Shown: positions 16,564-24,796 of the stretch, one piece after another
Layout: the number at the start of each line of letters is the position of its first letter
How positions within the stretch are numbered: position 1 is the first letter of the stretch
Source: CAZADA01 sp964636945
Lineage (GTDB): Bacteria > Pseudomonadota > Alphaproteobacteria > Caulobacterales > Maricaulaceae
NCBI GenBank assembly: GCA_964636945.1
Contig: CAZWVH010000007.1
Coordinates: 1-57,654 of the forward strand
Reading direction: 5' to 3'
DNA: 57,654 nucleotides
The notes under the pieces: model-generated
Told to the model about the DNA's origin: nothing
What the model saw: the letters and a program-made list of their open reading frames with translations, nothing else
Databases searched by the model: none
Position numbers and translations under genes: made by a program

Positions 16564-17322
16564 ATGTCGCAATTCGAAGTGCACACGCTCATCCCGATCG
16601 GGAGCGAGAGTTTGCGCTTGGATTTCACTAATGTGGCGTTTTACGCGTTCGCGGCGGTCGCGCTGATTTCACTGATCCTGTTTTTCGCCACGCGCCGCGT
16701 GTCCATGGTTCCTGGGCGCATGCAGTCGGTTGGCGAACTGGTCTACGAATTCATCGCCAAAATGATCACCGACATTATCGGGCCAGACGGCTTGCGCTTC
16801 CTGCCTTATGTGTTTGCCCTATTCAGTTTCGTGCTGGCGTGTAACCTCATTGGCCTGATCCCTAGCTTCTTTACCGTGACCAGTCAGTTGTCCATCACAC
16901 TGATGCTGGGTGTGATGTCGTTCAGCATTGTGATTATCTTCGGCCTCTACAATCGCGGCTTGGGATTTTTCACACTGTTTGCGCCCCCCGGCCTGCCCTG
17001 GTGGTTCTATCCGCTGATTGTGCCCATTGAACTGATTTCGTTCTTCGCGCGCCCGTTCACGCTCGCCGTCCGGTTGTTCGCCAACATGTTGGCGGGACAC
17101 TTGATCTTGAAGCTCTTTGGCGGATTTGTCGTGAGCCTGGCGCTAGCCGGCATGGCCGCATCGGGCATCTACTCAATCATCGGTGTTCTGGGCGCAATTG
17201 TCCCGTTTTTGGGCATTCTGGCCATTACGGCGCTGGAACTGTTGGTCGCATTTTTGCAGGCCTACGTTTTCGCCATCCTCACTGTTATCTACCTTAACGA
17301 AGCTGTACACGATCATCATTAG
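16564..17322 (+). CDS. atpB: F0F1 ATP synthase subunit a
   Basis: This 252-residue membrane protein forms the proton half-channels against the c-ring. Five or six transmembrane helices are visible, and the essential arginine is in the conserved RLFANMLAGHLILKLF helix. ATG 16564 is four nucleotides past the atpI stop and preceded by AAGGA; the frame opens upstream at a TTG (16540) inside atpI, which is less likely. Operon order atpI-B-E-b'-b is typical of alphaproteobacteria, where the F1 genes are elsewhere. Confidence 0.96.
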   Translation: MSQFEVHTLIPIGSESLRLDFTNVAFYAFAAVALISLILFFATRRVSMVPGRMQSVGELVYEFIAKMITDIIGPDGLRFLPYVFALFSFVLACNLIGLIPSFFTVTSQLSITLMLGVMSFSIVIIFGLYNRGLGFFTLFAPPGLPWWFYPLIVPIELISFFARPFTLAVRLFANMLAGHLILKLFGGFVVSLALAGMAASGIYSIIGVLGAIVPFLGILAITALELLVAFLQAYVFAILTVIYLNEAVHDHH

Positions 17323-17353
17323 TCTAGGGCTCTACACCCAAAGGGAGTGCATC

Positions 17354-17590
17354 ATGGAATCAGGTGAAATTATTACCCTCGGCAAGTCTATCGGCGCTGG
17401 CATCGCAGCCTTGGCCTTGCTTGGTGCTGGTATTGGTATCGGGAACATCTTTGCGAGCTTCCTGAACGGCGCCATGCGCAATCCTTCAGCTGCGCCTTCG
17501 CAAACCACGAACCTGTTGTTGGGCTTTGCGCTCACCGAGGCCACTGGCCTGTTTGGCTTCGTGGTCGCCATGCTGATTTTGTACTCATAG
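17354..17590 (+). CDS. atpE: F0F1 ATP synthase subunit c
   Basis: This 78-residue proteolipid is a hairpin of two glycine-rich helices. The proton-binding carboxylate is Glu62 (LTEATGLFGFVVAML), and the polar loop RNPSA is present (residues 42-46). GGGAG lies about 7 nt before ATG 17354. The open frame extends upstream into atpB, but only this start gives a protein of family length. It is the third gene of the F0 operon. Confidence 0.97.
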   Translation: MESGEIITLGKSIGAGIAALALLGAGIGIGNIFASFLNGAMRNPSAAPSQTTNLLLGFALTEATGLFGFVVAMLILYS

Positions 17591-17609
17591 TCGAAATTGA
17601 TCGCGCACA

Positions 17610-18149
17610 ATGCTCTTAGCGCCCGACGATCCCCATGCGAGTGAAGGCGCGGCGTCAGCCGGCCTTCCCCAGTTCGCGTTTGAGACCTGGCCCGCCCAAA
17701 TCTTTTGGGCGCTGATCGCTTTCGGTTTGTTGTATCTGCTGTTGTCGCGGGTGCTTTTGTGGCCCATTGGCGGAGTGATCGAAGACCGGCGGGACAAAAT
17801 CGCCGACGATTTGGATGACGCCACCCGGTTCAAGCGTCAAGCTGAAGCGGCCGAGGAGGCTCTTGAGCAGTCGCTGAACGACGCGCGGGCGCGCGCCCAT
17901 TCTTTTGCCGCTCAAACGCGTGAACGTCTGGCCGAAGAAACGGCTCGCGACAGCGCAGCGGTGGACGCCGAGCTGAACAAACGCGCCGCCGCCGCGGAAA
18001 AGCAAATCGCTGAAGCGGTGAACGCCGCCTTGGCGAACGTCAATGAGGTCGCCACCGACGCCGCCGGCGCCATTGTCGAGAAATTGTCCGGGTCGCCAGC
18101 GAACGCCGCATCCATCGCCAAGGCGATTCAGGCGCAAACGAGGTCCTAG
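17610..18149 (+). CDS. atpG: F0F1 ATP synthase subunit b' (second b subunit)
   Basis: This 179-residue peripheral-stalk subunit has a short N-terminal tail, one transmembrane helix (AQIFWALIAFGLLYLLLSR) and a long Ala/Glu/Arg-rich helix that should form a coiled coil with subunit b. The longer N-terminus and its place directly after the c gene mark it as b', found in alphaproteobacteria and cyanobacteria in place of a b homodimer. It lies 3 nt before subunit b. The name atpG for b' is used variably, and some annotations call it atpF2 or atpX. Confidence 0.9.
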   Translation: MLLAPDDPHASEGAASAGLPQFAFETWPAQIFWALIAFGLLYLLLSRVLLWPIGGVIEDRRDKIADDLDDATRFKRQAEAAEEALEQSLNDARARAHSFAAQTRERLAEETARDSAAVDAELNKRAAAAEKQIAEAVNAALANVNEVATDAAGAIVEKLSGSPANAASIAKAIQAQTRS

Positions 18150-18152
18150 CCC

Positions 18153-18662
18153 ATGTCGCACTTGTTCCATTGGCCCGGCGATCCTCAAGATCCCACGACT
18201 TGGGTGTTTCTGGCCCTGATCACCTTCCTCGTTTTGGTGGTATGGCTAAAATTGCCCCAGAAATTGGTGAAAGCACTGGATGATCGCGCGGAAGCGATCC
18301 GTGCTGAATTGGATCATGCGCGACAGCTGCGCGAGGAAGCCCAAGAGGTTCTGGCCGCCTATCAACGTCGCCAGACCGAGGCTGAAGAAGAAGCCAAGGC
18401 CATAGTCGACCAAGCGCGCAAAGAGGCTGATCTGTTAGCGGCCGAGATGCGCAACGAATTATCAGAGCGGTTGGAGCGCAGGAGCGCGATGGCGGAAGCC
18501 AAAATAGCTCAAGCCGAGGCCGATGCACTCGCCAGCGTGCGCGGCAAAGCTGCGAACTTGGCCGCGGAGGCCGCAGCGTTGGTTTTGCGCGAAGAGTTGC
18601 CGGCTGCCAGTCAGCGCACGCTCATTGAAAACGCCATCGCTGACGTTAAAGAACGGCTGTAA
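18153..18662 (+). CDS. atpF: F0F1 ATP synthase subunit b
   Basis: A peripheral-stalk subunit of 169 residues. One N-terminal membrane helix (TWVFLALITFLVLVVWLKLP) is followed by a continuous charged helix rich in Glu, Ala and Arg, including LDDRAEAIRAELDHARQLRE, characteristic of subunit b. It is the last gene of the F0 operon; the next gene is on the opposite strand 24 nt on. The F1 genes are not in the window. Confidence 0.94.
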   Translation: MSHLFHWPGDPQDPTTWVFLALITFLVLVVWLKLPQKLVKALDDRAEAIRAELDHARQLREEAQEVLAAYQRRQTEAEEEAKAIVDQARKEADLLAAEMRNELSERLERRSAMAEAKIAQAEADALASVRGKAANLAAEAAALVLREELPAASQRTLIENAIADVKERL

Positions 18663-18686
18663 TTAGAAAAAAATCTGCTTGTCGAC

Positions 18687-18995
18687 CTACGTCCGTCCGC
18701 GACGACGGCGCAAGAACTTGCGGACATGTTCCGAGGTAAGCGGATAGGTGCGCGACCACTTGAAAAAGACGCGCTTTGCCGTGTCCGATGAGCGCAGCAA
18801 AAGCACCACGCCGATCACGATCATGATTAGGCCCAGCGGGATTGGCGTCACCAAAAGCGGCAAACCGACAATTACAAAAACCAATCCGATCAGCGCGGAA
18901 ACGCGCTTCAACGCCCAAGCCATAAAGTCACCAAATTCGCGTCCCGCCCTCGGCTCGACACCGGTGACGCGATACGCACGAAACTCGTCTCTCAT
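18687..18995 (-). CDS. Small two-helix membrane protein, function unknown
   Basis: A 102-residue protein with two adjacent hydrophobic helices, VSALIGLVFVIVGLPLLVTP and LGLIMIVIGVVLLL, broken by a Pro-Ile-Pro turn and followed by a basic tail (HVRKFLRRRRGRT). The layout resembles small PGPGW-type membrane proteins, but that motif is not exact. It faces the end of atpF and lies about 150 nt downstream of gcvPB on the same strand. No function can be assigned. Confidence 0.7.
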   Translation of the reverse strand: MRDEFRAYRVTGVEPRAGREFGDFMAWALKRVSALIGLVFVIVGLPLLVTPIPLGLIMIVIGVVLLLRSSDTAKRVFFKWSRTYPLTSEHVRKFLRRRRGRT

Positions 18996-19141
18996 AGGGA
19001 GAACCTCTATGCACGGCGACTGCGTCGCCTGATACTCCCGTGTAAGCTAGGAGTTCCAGATTAATACGCAACTCCCCTCGCACGGTCATGTGAAGGATTG
19101 TTTATCTCCTTATCCCCTCAAACGCCAGCGGCGGTGTGGGT

Positions 19142-20743
19142 TCAACGCCACACCAGTATGGGATTGCGCGCTGCGAGCGTTTCGTCAAGGCGTTTCATCG
19201 GCGCATTGTTTGGCGCAGACGCAAATGCGTTGGTGGTTTCTTCCTGCGCCAACATTGCTAAATCCCTCAAAGTCTCCACAAATTTATCGAGGCTATACTT
19301 GGATTCGCTCTCAGTGGGCTCCACCAACATGGCGCCATGCACGACCAACGGAAAATACATGGTCATGGGGTGATAACCGCGATCGATCATGGCCTTGGCG
19401 AAGTCAAGCGTGCTGACGCCCGTCCCCTTTAAGAACTTATCGCTGAACAGCGCCTCGTGCATGCAATAGCCGTCAAAGGCGGGCGTCATCGCGTCTTTGA
19501 GGCGCGCGAGCACATAGTTGGCATTGAGCACCGCGTCCTCGGCCGCTTGCTTCACACCGTCCGCGCCATGACTGAGCATGTAGCTGAGCGCGCGCACAAA
19601 CATGCCCATCTGGCCATGGAACGCCACCATGCGGCCAAAAGGCGCAAGGCCATCGGCGGCTTCGTCGTTTTCCTCAACCAGGTGGAACTTACCGTTCGCA
19701 TCCTTCACCACAAAAGGCAGTGGGGCAAATGGGGCAAGCGCTTCGGAGAACACTGTGGGGCCCGAGCCCGGCCCGCCGCCGCCATGGGGCGTGGAAAATG
19801 TCTTATGCAGGTTGATGTGCATGGCGTCGATGCCAAGATCGCCGGGGCGCACGCGCCCCGCAATGGCGTTAAAATTGGCGCCGTCGCAATAAAAATACCC
19901 GCCTGCCTCATGGATGAGATCCGCGATCTCGCGAATGTCGCGTTCAAATAACCCGCAGGTGTTGGGGTTGGTGAGCATGATCCCCGCCAGATCGTCGCCC
20001 AATTTATCTCTGAAATGCGCCATGTCCACGCGGCCAGAAGCGTCGGCGTCGATCTCATCGACAATAAAGCCGCACTGCACAGCCGTTGCCGGATTCGTGC
20101 CATGCGCGCTTTCAGGCACCAGCACGCGCCTGCGCTTCTTGTCACCGCGCGCATCGAGCGCGGCGCGGATGGCCAGCATACCGCACAGCTCACCATGAGC
20201 GCCAGCTTTCGGACTCATGGCCACCGCCGGCATGCCCGTCAGCGTCTTGAGCCAATGGGCCAACTCGTCGATGAGCTCCAACGCGCCTTGCACCGTCTCT
20301 TCGGGCTGCAGTGGGTGAATGTCGGCGAAGCCAGGCAAGCGCGCCATTTTCTCGTTCAGGCGCGGATTGTGCTTCATGGTGCATGATCCGAGCGGATAGA
20401 GCCCCAAATCGATGGCATAATTGCGTTGAGACAACCGCACATAATGGCGCATGGTCTCCGGCTCGGAGAGGCCAGGCAGGCCGATGGGCTGAGTACGCTC
20501 AAAACCGCCAAGACGCGTCGCTCGTCCACTTGGCTCGGGAAGATCAACGCCAGTCTTGTCGAGAGATCCGACCTCAAACAAGAGCGGTTCGTCTTGGAGC
20601 AGGCCCACGCCTTGGCGCGGCGGGACCGAGTGCTCACCTTCCCCGTCTGTACCGGCGGTCGTTGCGCGCTTGCGCTCCAGCACAGTCACATCGCCATTCG
20701 TTTTGGCGGGGCGGGTCGGGCGGCCTTGTGTGTTCATGGTCAT
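19142..20743 (-). CDS. gcvPB: Glycine dehydrogenase (decarboxylating) subunit 2
   Basis: This is the PLP-binding half of the two-subunit P-protein: with GcvPA it decarboxylates glycine and loads the aminomethyl group onto GcvH. The PLP lysine is in INLHKTFSTPHGGGGPG, with conserved GLYPLGSCTMKHNP and PESAHGTNPATA segments. The 533 residues include an N-terminal extension of about 55 low-conservation residues before the usual start of the domain. It is the last gene of the gcv operon, after the cupin gene with an 8-nt gap, so it is separated from gcvPA by two extra genes. Confidence 0.96.
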   Translation of the reverse strand: MTMNTQGRPTRPAKTNGDVTVLERKRATTAGTDGEGEHSVPPRQGVGLLQDEPLLFEVGSLDKTGVDLPEPSGRATRLGGFERTQPIGLPGLSEPETMRHYVRLSQRNYAIDLGLYPLGSCTMKHNPRLNEKMARLPGFADIHPLQPEETVQGALELIDELAHWLKTLTGMPAVAMSPKAGAHGELCGMLAIRAALDARGDKKRRRVLVPESAHGTNPATAVQCGFIVDEIDADASGRVDMAHFRDKLGDDLAGIMLTNPNTCGLFERDIREIADLIHEAGGYFYCDGANFNAIAGRVRPGDLGIDAMHINLHKTFSTPHGGGGPGSGPTVFSEALAPFAPLPFVVKDANGKFHLVEENDEAADGLAPFGRMVAFHGQMGMFVRALSYMLSHGADGVKQAAEDAVLNANYVLARLKDAMTPAFDGYCMHEALFSDKFLKGTGVSTLDFAKAMIDRGYHPMTMYFPLVVHGAMLVEPTESESKYSLDKFVETLRDLAMLAQEETTNAFASAPNNAPMKRLDETLAARNPILVWR

Positions 20744-20751
20744 GCGTTCAC

Positions 20752-21291
20752 CTACTCAATATCCAGCGGCGAGGCGGGTTTAAGGTTTGTGGGATCAGCG
20801 ACGCGCGCGATTTCGTCTGATTTGTCGAGCCGCCGTCCATCTTTGGTTTCAAAATGTTGGGTTCCATCCGGCGCGCGCCGATACAGCATATCAAGCCCGG
20901 GATAATGCGCGGTCTCATCCAGGCCTCGCGGTCCAACTTCCAGCAACCGCGCCGGTTTGTCGCTGCGGTTCTCAAAGGTATGGCCCACGGCAACTCCGGC
21001 CTTGAACGTGGCGCAATCGCCGGCGCGCATGATGGTTTCCACATCGCCCTCGACCATCACCACTTCGCCGGCGAGCACATAGACCAGCTCGTCATCCTTT
21101 TCATGCCAATGATAAAGGCCGGTGGACGAGCCCGGCGCGAGCTCCACCTCGCCAAAGCCAAACTGGGTGAGGCCGCCTTCATCGGACAGACGAGTTTTCC
21201 AGCACCCATCCGTGCGCTTGCGCAGGCGTCCAGGATAGGCCTGGCGTTCATATTTTGGCGCTATGTCGCGGTTGATCTTGGGCATTGACAA
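20752..21291 (-). CDS. Cupin-domain protein embedded in the gcv operon
   Basis: This 179-residue protein has a single cupin barrel with both motifs: the first around GLYHWHEKDDELVYVLAGEVVMVEG (His and Glu metal ligands) and the second around AGDCATFKAGVAVGHTFEN. The C-terminal third is polar and has no obvious domain. The metal ligands suggest a dioxygenase, isomerase or sensor, but the substrate is unknown. It lies 8 nt after the small unknown gene and 8 nt before gcvPB, so it is presumably transcribed from the glycine-riboswitch promoter. Confidence 0.85.
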   Translation of the reverse strand: MSMPKINRDIAPKYERQAYPGRLRKRTDGCWKTRLSDEGGLTQFGFGEVELAPGSSTGLYHWHEKDDELVYVLAGEVVMVEGDVETIMRAGDCATFKAGVAVGHTFENRSDKPARLLEVGPRGLDETAHYPGLDMLYRRAPDGTQHFETKDGRRLDKSDEIARVADPTNLKPASPLDIE

Positions 21292-21299
21292 TCGGTTCC

Positions 21300-21632
21300 C
21301 TAGTCCTTGGGCCGCTTGAAACCGAGCTCTTTGAGCACGTCAAAAGTTTCGCCGCGCTTGTCGTGCAAGCGGCCTTCCTTGTGCTGTCGCGCCATGGAGG
21401 CATGTTCAGAGATGGCCGCCATCGCCGCCTGTAAAGCCTCATAGGAGTCTTCGCCTTTCGCGGCGAACCCCTGATTAGGCCCAAAGCCGACAAACTCGTA
21501 GCCGCACTCCCAATGCTCCTCCACTTCGACTGGGGCGTGCAGGCGCACCCAGGCCGGCGTCCAATGGCCCTCTTCGAACACCACCAGTTCGCGCTGCGCG
21601 ATGACGGGCGACTGTCGTGCTTGAATGCTCAC
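21300..21632 (-). CDS. Unrecognised small protein embedded in the gcv operon
   Basis: A 110-residue soluble protein I do not recognise with confidence. Features are a strand-rich N-terminal half (AQRELVVFEEG, WECGYEFVGFGPNQGF) and a helix (EDSYEALQAAMAAISEHASM), a pattern reminiscent of small uncharacterised DUF6968-like proteins. Its GTG start overlaps the TGA of gcvPA (GTGA) and is preceded by AAGGAGG within gcvPA, so translational coupling is strong. No function is inferred beyond co-expression with glycine cleavage. Confidence 0.7.
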   Translation of the reverse strand: MSIQARQSPVIAQRELVVFEEGHWTPAWVRLHAPVEVEEHWECGYEFVGFGPNQGFAAKGEDSYEALQAAMAAISEHASMARQHKEGRLHDKRGETFDVLKELGFKRPKD

Positions 21633-22981
21633 GCCAACGCCTCCTTCAGTCCCTTGGCGAGGGCGGTGATGTCCTCGTCGGAGTTGGTCTCGGTGACGGC
21701 GATGATCAGATGATTTGCAAACCCATCGCCAGGGATCAAACGGCTGGCGGGCACGCCAGCGAGAACCCCATTCTGAGCCAAGCGGGCCACGACTTCGGCG
21801 GCGGGCTTGTCGAGATTTACGGTAAATTCGTTGAAGAAATGCGGCGTCACCAGCTCCACGCCGTCAAGTGACGCCAAATGATCAGCAGTTTCGCACGCGG
21901 CTTCATGATTGATTCGAGCCAAACGACGCAGGCCCGCTTCGCCTAGCAAAGACATATGGACGGTGAAAGCGAGCGCACACAGGCCGGAATTCGTGCAGAT
22001 GTTAGAGGTCGCCTTATCGCGGCGAATGTGCTGTTCGCGCGTGGAGAGCGTCAGCACAAACCCGCGTTTGCCGTCCGCATCCACCGTTTCACCCGCCAGG
22101 CGTCCGGGCATTTGCCGAATGAAATTGCGATCGTCCTTGCAGGCAAACAATCCCACATAGGGACCGCCAAAATTCAAGGCATTGCCGATCGATTGCCCCT
22201 CAGCGGCGACAATGTCCGCGCCCATTTCACCTGGGCTCTTGATCAGTCCCAACGACACCACTTCGGTGGTCACCGCCACCAACAGCGCGCCGTTTTCGTG
22301 GGCGGCCTTGGCCAATGGCTCCAAATCCACCAACGCCCCAAACACGTTGGGCGTTTGCACCACAATGCAGGCGACTTGGTCAGTGATCTTCACCGCCGCC
22401 TCATGGTCGCCATCCACTGACGCCGGCAAGTCCAAAATCTCAATGTCCAAATGCTTGGCCAATGTCTTTGTGGCCGCAGCATAGTGTGGGTGCAGGCCGG
22501 GTGCGAGCACAACTTTCGACCGCTTGGTCACCCGGCAGGCCATCAACACCGCCTCGCCGCACGCGGTCGAGCCGTCATACATGGAGGCGTTGGCGATCCC
22601 CATGCCCGTCAGGCGCGCCACTTGAGTCTGGAACTCGAACAAGCTCTGCAGCGTCCCCTGCGAGATTTCCGGCTGATAGGGCGTGTAGGAGGTCAAAAAT
22701 TCCGAGCGCTGGATAATGTGATCCACGCTGGCCGGGACGTGATGGCGATAGGCGCCGGCGCCGCAGAAAAACGCAGCTTGGCCAGCGGCCGTGTTCTTCG
22801 CGGCCAGAGCAGCCAATCGCCGCTCCACCGCCATTTCGCTCATGTGCAAAGGCAAACCATCAATGACGCCGTTGAGGCGGGCCTCGGCCGGCACATCGGC
22901 GAATAAGTCATTGACAGAACCCGCCCCAATGGCGGCGAGCATGTCTTTACGGTCAGCGTCGGTCAGGGGAAGATAGCGCAT
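21629..22981 (-). CDS. gcvPA: Glycine dehydrogenase (decarboxylating) subunit 1
   Basis: This 450-residue protein is the non-PLP half of the heterodimeric P-protein. Family segments include MRYLPLTDADRKDMLAAIG at the N-terminus, YTPYQPEISQGTLQSLFEFQ and NASMYDGSTACGEA. It pairs with GcvPB encoded farther down the operon. It begins 3 nt after the gcvH stop and overlaps the next gene by 4 nt. Confidence 0.96.
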   Translation of the reverse strand: MRYLPLTDADRKDMLAAIGAGSVNDLFADVPAEARLNGVIDGLPLHMSEMAVERRLAALAAKNTAAGQAAFFCGAGAYRHHVPASVDHIIQRSEFLTSYTPYQPEISQGTLQSLFEFQTQVARLTGMGIANASMYDGSTACGEAVLMACRVTKRSKVVLAPGLHPHYAAATKTLAKHLDIEILDLPASVDGDHEAAVKITDQVACIVVQTPNVFGALVDLEPLAKAAHENGALLVAVTTEVVSLGLIKSPGEMGADIVAAEGQSIGNALNFGGPYVGLFACKDDRNFIRQMPGRLAGETVDADGKRGFVLTLSTREQHIRRDKATSNICTNSGLCALAFTVHMSLLGEAGLRRLARINHEAACETADHLASLDGVELVTPHFFNEFTVNLDKPAAEVVARLAQNGVLAGVPASRLIPGDGFANHLIIAVTETNSDEDITALAKGLKEALA

Positions 22982-22984
22982 GGA

Positions 22985-23359
22985 TTATGCTTGTTCCTTC
23001 AAAAACGCTTGGTATGCCTGGGCGTCCATCAGGGCGTCGAGTTCGGACGCATCGGACACTTTCAGCTTAAAAAACCAGCCCTCGTCTTCGGGGCTTTCAT
23101 TGACTTTTTCAGGGGCGTCGATCAGCGCTTGGTTGGTTTCCGTGACTTCGCCCGAAACTGGAGCGTAAACGTCGGAGGCCGCTTTAACGCTTTCCACCAC
23201 GGCGATCTCACCGCTCTGCGAAACGGATTTCCCCACATTAGGCAAGTCGACATAAACCACATCGCCCAATTGTTCGGCGGCATGGACCGTCACGCCCACC
23301 ACCGCAACATCGCCTTCTAGGCGGATCCATTCATGATCCTTGGTATATTTGGTGCTCAT
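22985..23359 (-). CDS. gcvH: Glycine cleavage system H protein
   Basis: The 124-residue lipoyl carrier shuttles the aminomethyl intermediate between P-, T- and L-proteins. The lipoylated lysine is in VVESVKAASDVYAPVSGEV, and the N-terminal KYTKDHEWI motif is canonical. It sits 11 nt after gcvT and 3 nt before gcvPA. The L-protein (lipoamide dehydrogenase) gene is not in the window, as is usual because it is shared with other complexes. Confidence 0.97.
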   Translation of the reverse strand: MSTKYTKDHEWIRLEGDVAVVGVTVHAAEQLGDVVYVDLPNVGKSVSQSGEIAVVESVKAASDVYAPVSGEVTETNQALIDAPEKVNESPEDEGWFFKLKVSDASELDALMDAQAYQAFLKEQA

Positions 23360-23370
23360 AGCCCTATTCC

Positions 23371-24492
23371 TTATCCCCTGACATAGCGATGCGCCACGAA
23401 TGGCAATGCGACAACACGACCGTTCAGCGCACGTCCACGCACCACAAGATCGAGCTGTGTTCCTTTGCCCGCATGCTGCGCCGCCACATAGCCAAGCGCA
23501 ATAGGCCCGCCGACGCTGGGCGCAAAACTGCCCGAGGTCACCACGCCCACTTGTTTTGCGCCGACGTGAATTTCCGCGCCTTCACGGGCCGGCGCGCGAC
23601 CGTCGAGCTGAATTGCCACCAATTTGCGCGACGGACCATCAGTCAATTCCTTGAGGATGCGTTCGGCGCCGGGAAAATCGCCCGCCTCGCGCCGACGCTT
23701 GCCGATCGCGAACGTGATCCCCGCCTCCACCGGTGAGGTGGTTTCATCAATATCATGCCCGTAAAGGCAAAGGCCTGCTTCCAGGCGTAGCGTGTCACGC
23801 GCGCCAAGGCCGATGGGTTTGACTTCTGGATGTTCCAGCAATGCGTTCGCGACATGCTCAGCCTGATCGCCAGGAATTGAGATCTCAAAACCGTCCTCGC
23901 CGGTATAGCCCGAGCGGCTGAGATTCACCGGTACACCCGCCAGATCAACGCCCGCCGCGCCCCGCATGAAGGTCAATTCTGTCGCTGCAGGAAACAGATC
24001 TGCCGCCACTTGTGCGGCGCTTGGGCCCTGCAGGGCGATTAACGCGCGATCGTCCGCCGTTTCCAGCGTCACATTGCCGGGCAGGCGCGCCGCGATGTGC
24101 TCGTAGTCGACGGCTTTGCGCGCGGCGTTGACCACAAGGCCCACATGGCCATCGGTGTGGGCGCGCAGGACCATGAGATCGTCGATGATCCCGCCCTCAT
24201 CGTTAAGTAGGACGGTGTAACGCATTTGGCCCGGCTTCAGGCCAGTGATATTTCCGGGCGCCAGCGCCTCCAGCGCGGCGGCCACGGTTTCAAAGTCAGG
24301 GCCCACCAAAATCGCCTGGCCCATATGCGAGACGTCAAACAGGCCCGCATGCTCGCGCGTCCAGGTGTGTTCGGCGATCACGCCCTCAAACTGCACGGGC
24401 ATCTCATAACAGGCGAATGGGACCATGCGCGCGCCCAAGCGCACATGCAGGGCGTGCAACGGCGTCTTCAGGAGATCACTGATGTCGGTCAT
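23371..24492 (-). CDS. gcvT: Aminomethyltransferase (glycine cleavage T protein)
   Basis: The T-protein releases ammonia from the aminomethyl-lipoyl intermediate and passes the C1 unit to tetrahydrofolate. Length (373 residues) and motifs (HTWTREHAGLFDVSHMGQ near the N-terminus, SRSGYTGEDGFEI, and RDTLRLEAGLCLYGHD) match the family. It is the first gene of the operon, with the tandem glycine riboswitch in its leader, 75 nt upstream of the start. Confidence 0.96.
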   Translation of the reverse strand: MTDISDLLKTPLHALHVRLGARMVPFACYEMPVQFEGVIAEHTWTREHAGLFDVSHMGQAILVGPDFETVAAALEALAPGNITGLKPGQMRYTVLLNDEGGIIDDLMVLRAHTDGHVGLVVNAARKAVDYEHIAARLPGNVTLETADDRALIALQGPSAAQVAADLFPAATELTFMRGAAGVDLAGVPVNLSRSGYTGEDGFEISIPGDQAEHVANALLEHPEVKPIGLGARDTLRLEAGLCLYGHDIDETTSPVEAGITFAIGKRRREAGDFPGAERILKELTDGPSRKLVAIQLDGRAPAREGAEIHVGAKQVGVVTSGSFAPSVGGPIALGYVAAQHAGKGTQLDLVVRGRALNGRVVALPFVAHRYVRG

Positions 24493-24566
24493 GGCGGACG
24501 CTTCCTTTCACAGCCGGTGACGCGTGTTTAGGCTATCCTTGAGGGGATTCCCAAATTTGCGCCCCC

Positions 24567-24751
24567 GCTGTCGTCGGCGCCTGAGAGATTCCGCGAGCAT
24601 TGCGCGCCCGCTTGCTCCGTCGGCGGGGCGCAGCCCATGTCAGCGCCCGCTTTCCAGCGTGTCCGTTTCCTCGCGGTCCTTTTTGCCTGAGCGTTTCCGG
24701 GGCGGTTGCGCCTTCGGCCGCGATCGATTGCCGATCGCCGTCTCCCGCAAG
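24567..24751 (-). promoter_or_regulatory. Tandem glycine riboswitch
   Basis: Two consecutive glycine aptamers are recognisable on the minus strand. The first (about 24751-24670) has GCGGGAGA, GCCGAAGGCGCAA and AAACGCTCAGGCAAAAAGGACCGC; the second (about 24658-24567) has GACGGAGCAAGC and AATCTCTCAGGCGCCGACGACAGC, with GCTG/CAGC P1 ends. These are the conserved cores of the class, and the two-aptamer form switches glycine cleavage genes on. It lies directly upstream of gcvT. Whether the expression platform acts on transcription or translation is not resolved; no clear terminator is seen. Confidence 0.93.
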
Positions 24752-24758
24752 AGAAAGA

Positions 24759-24787
24759 GAGTTTGGCGCAAACCGGTGCAAAGTCAA
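24759..24787 (-). promoter_or_regulatory. Possible gcv promoter
   Basis: On the minus strand TTGACT (24787-24782) lies 17 nt from AAACTC (24764-24759). The start would fall at about 24752, the edge of the first aptamer, and the -35 lies just past the argS stop codon. The -10 is weak, so this is a candidate only; read-through from argS is the alternative. Confidence 0.3.
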
Positions 24788-24796
24788 TCGGGGCTA

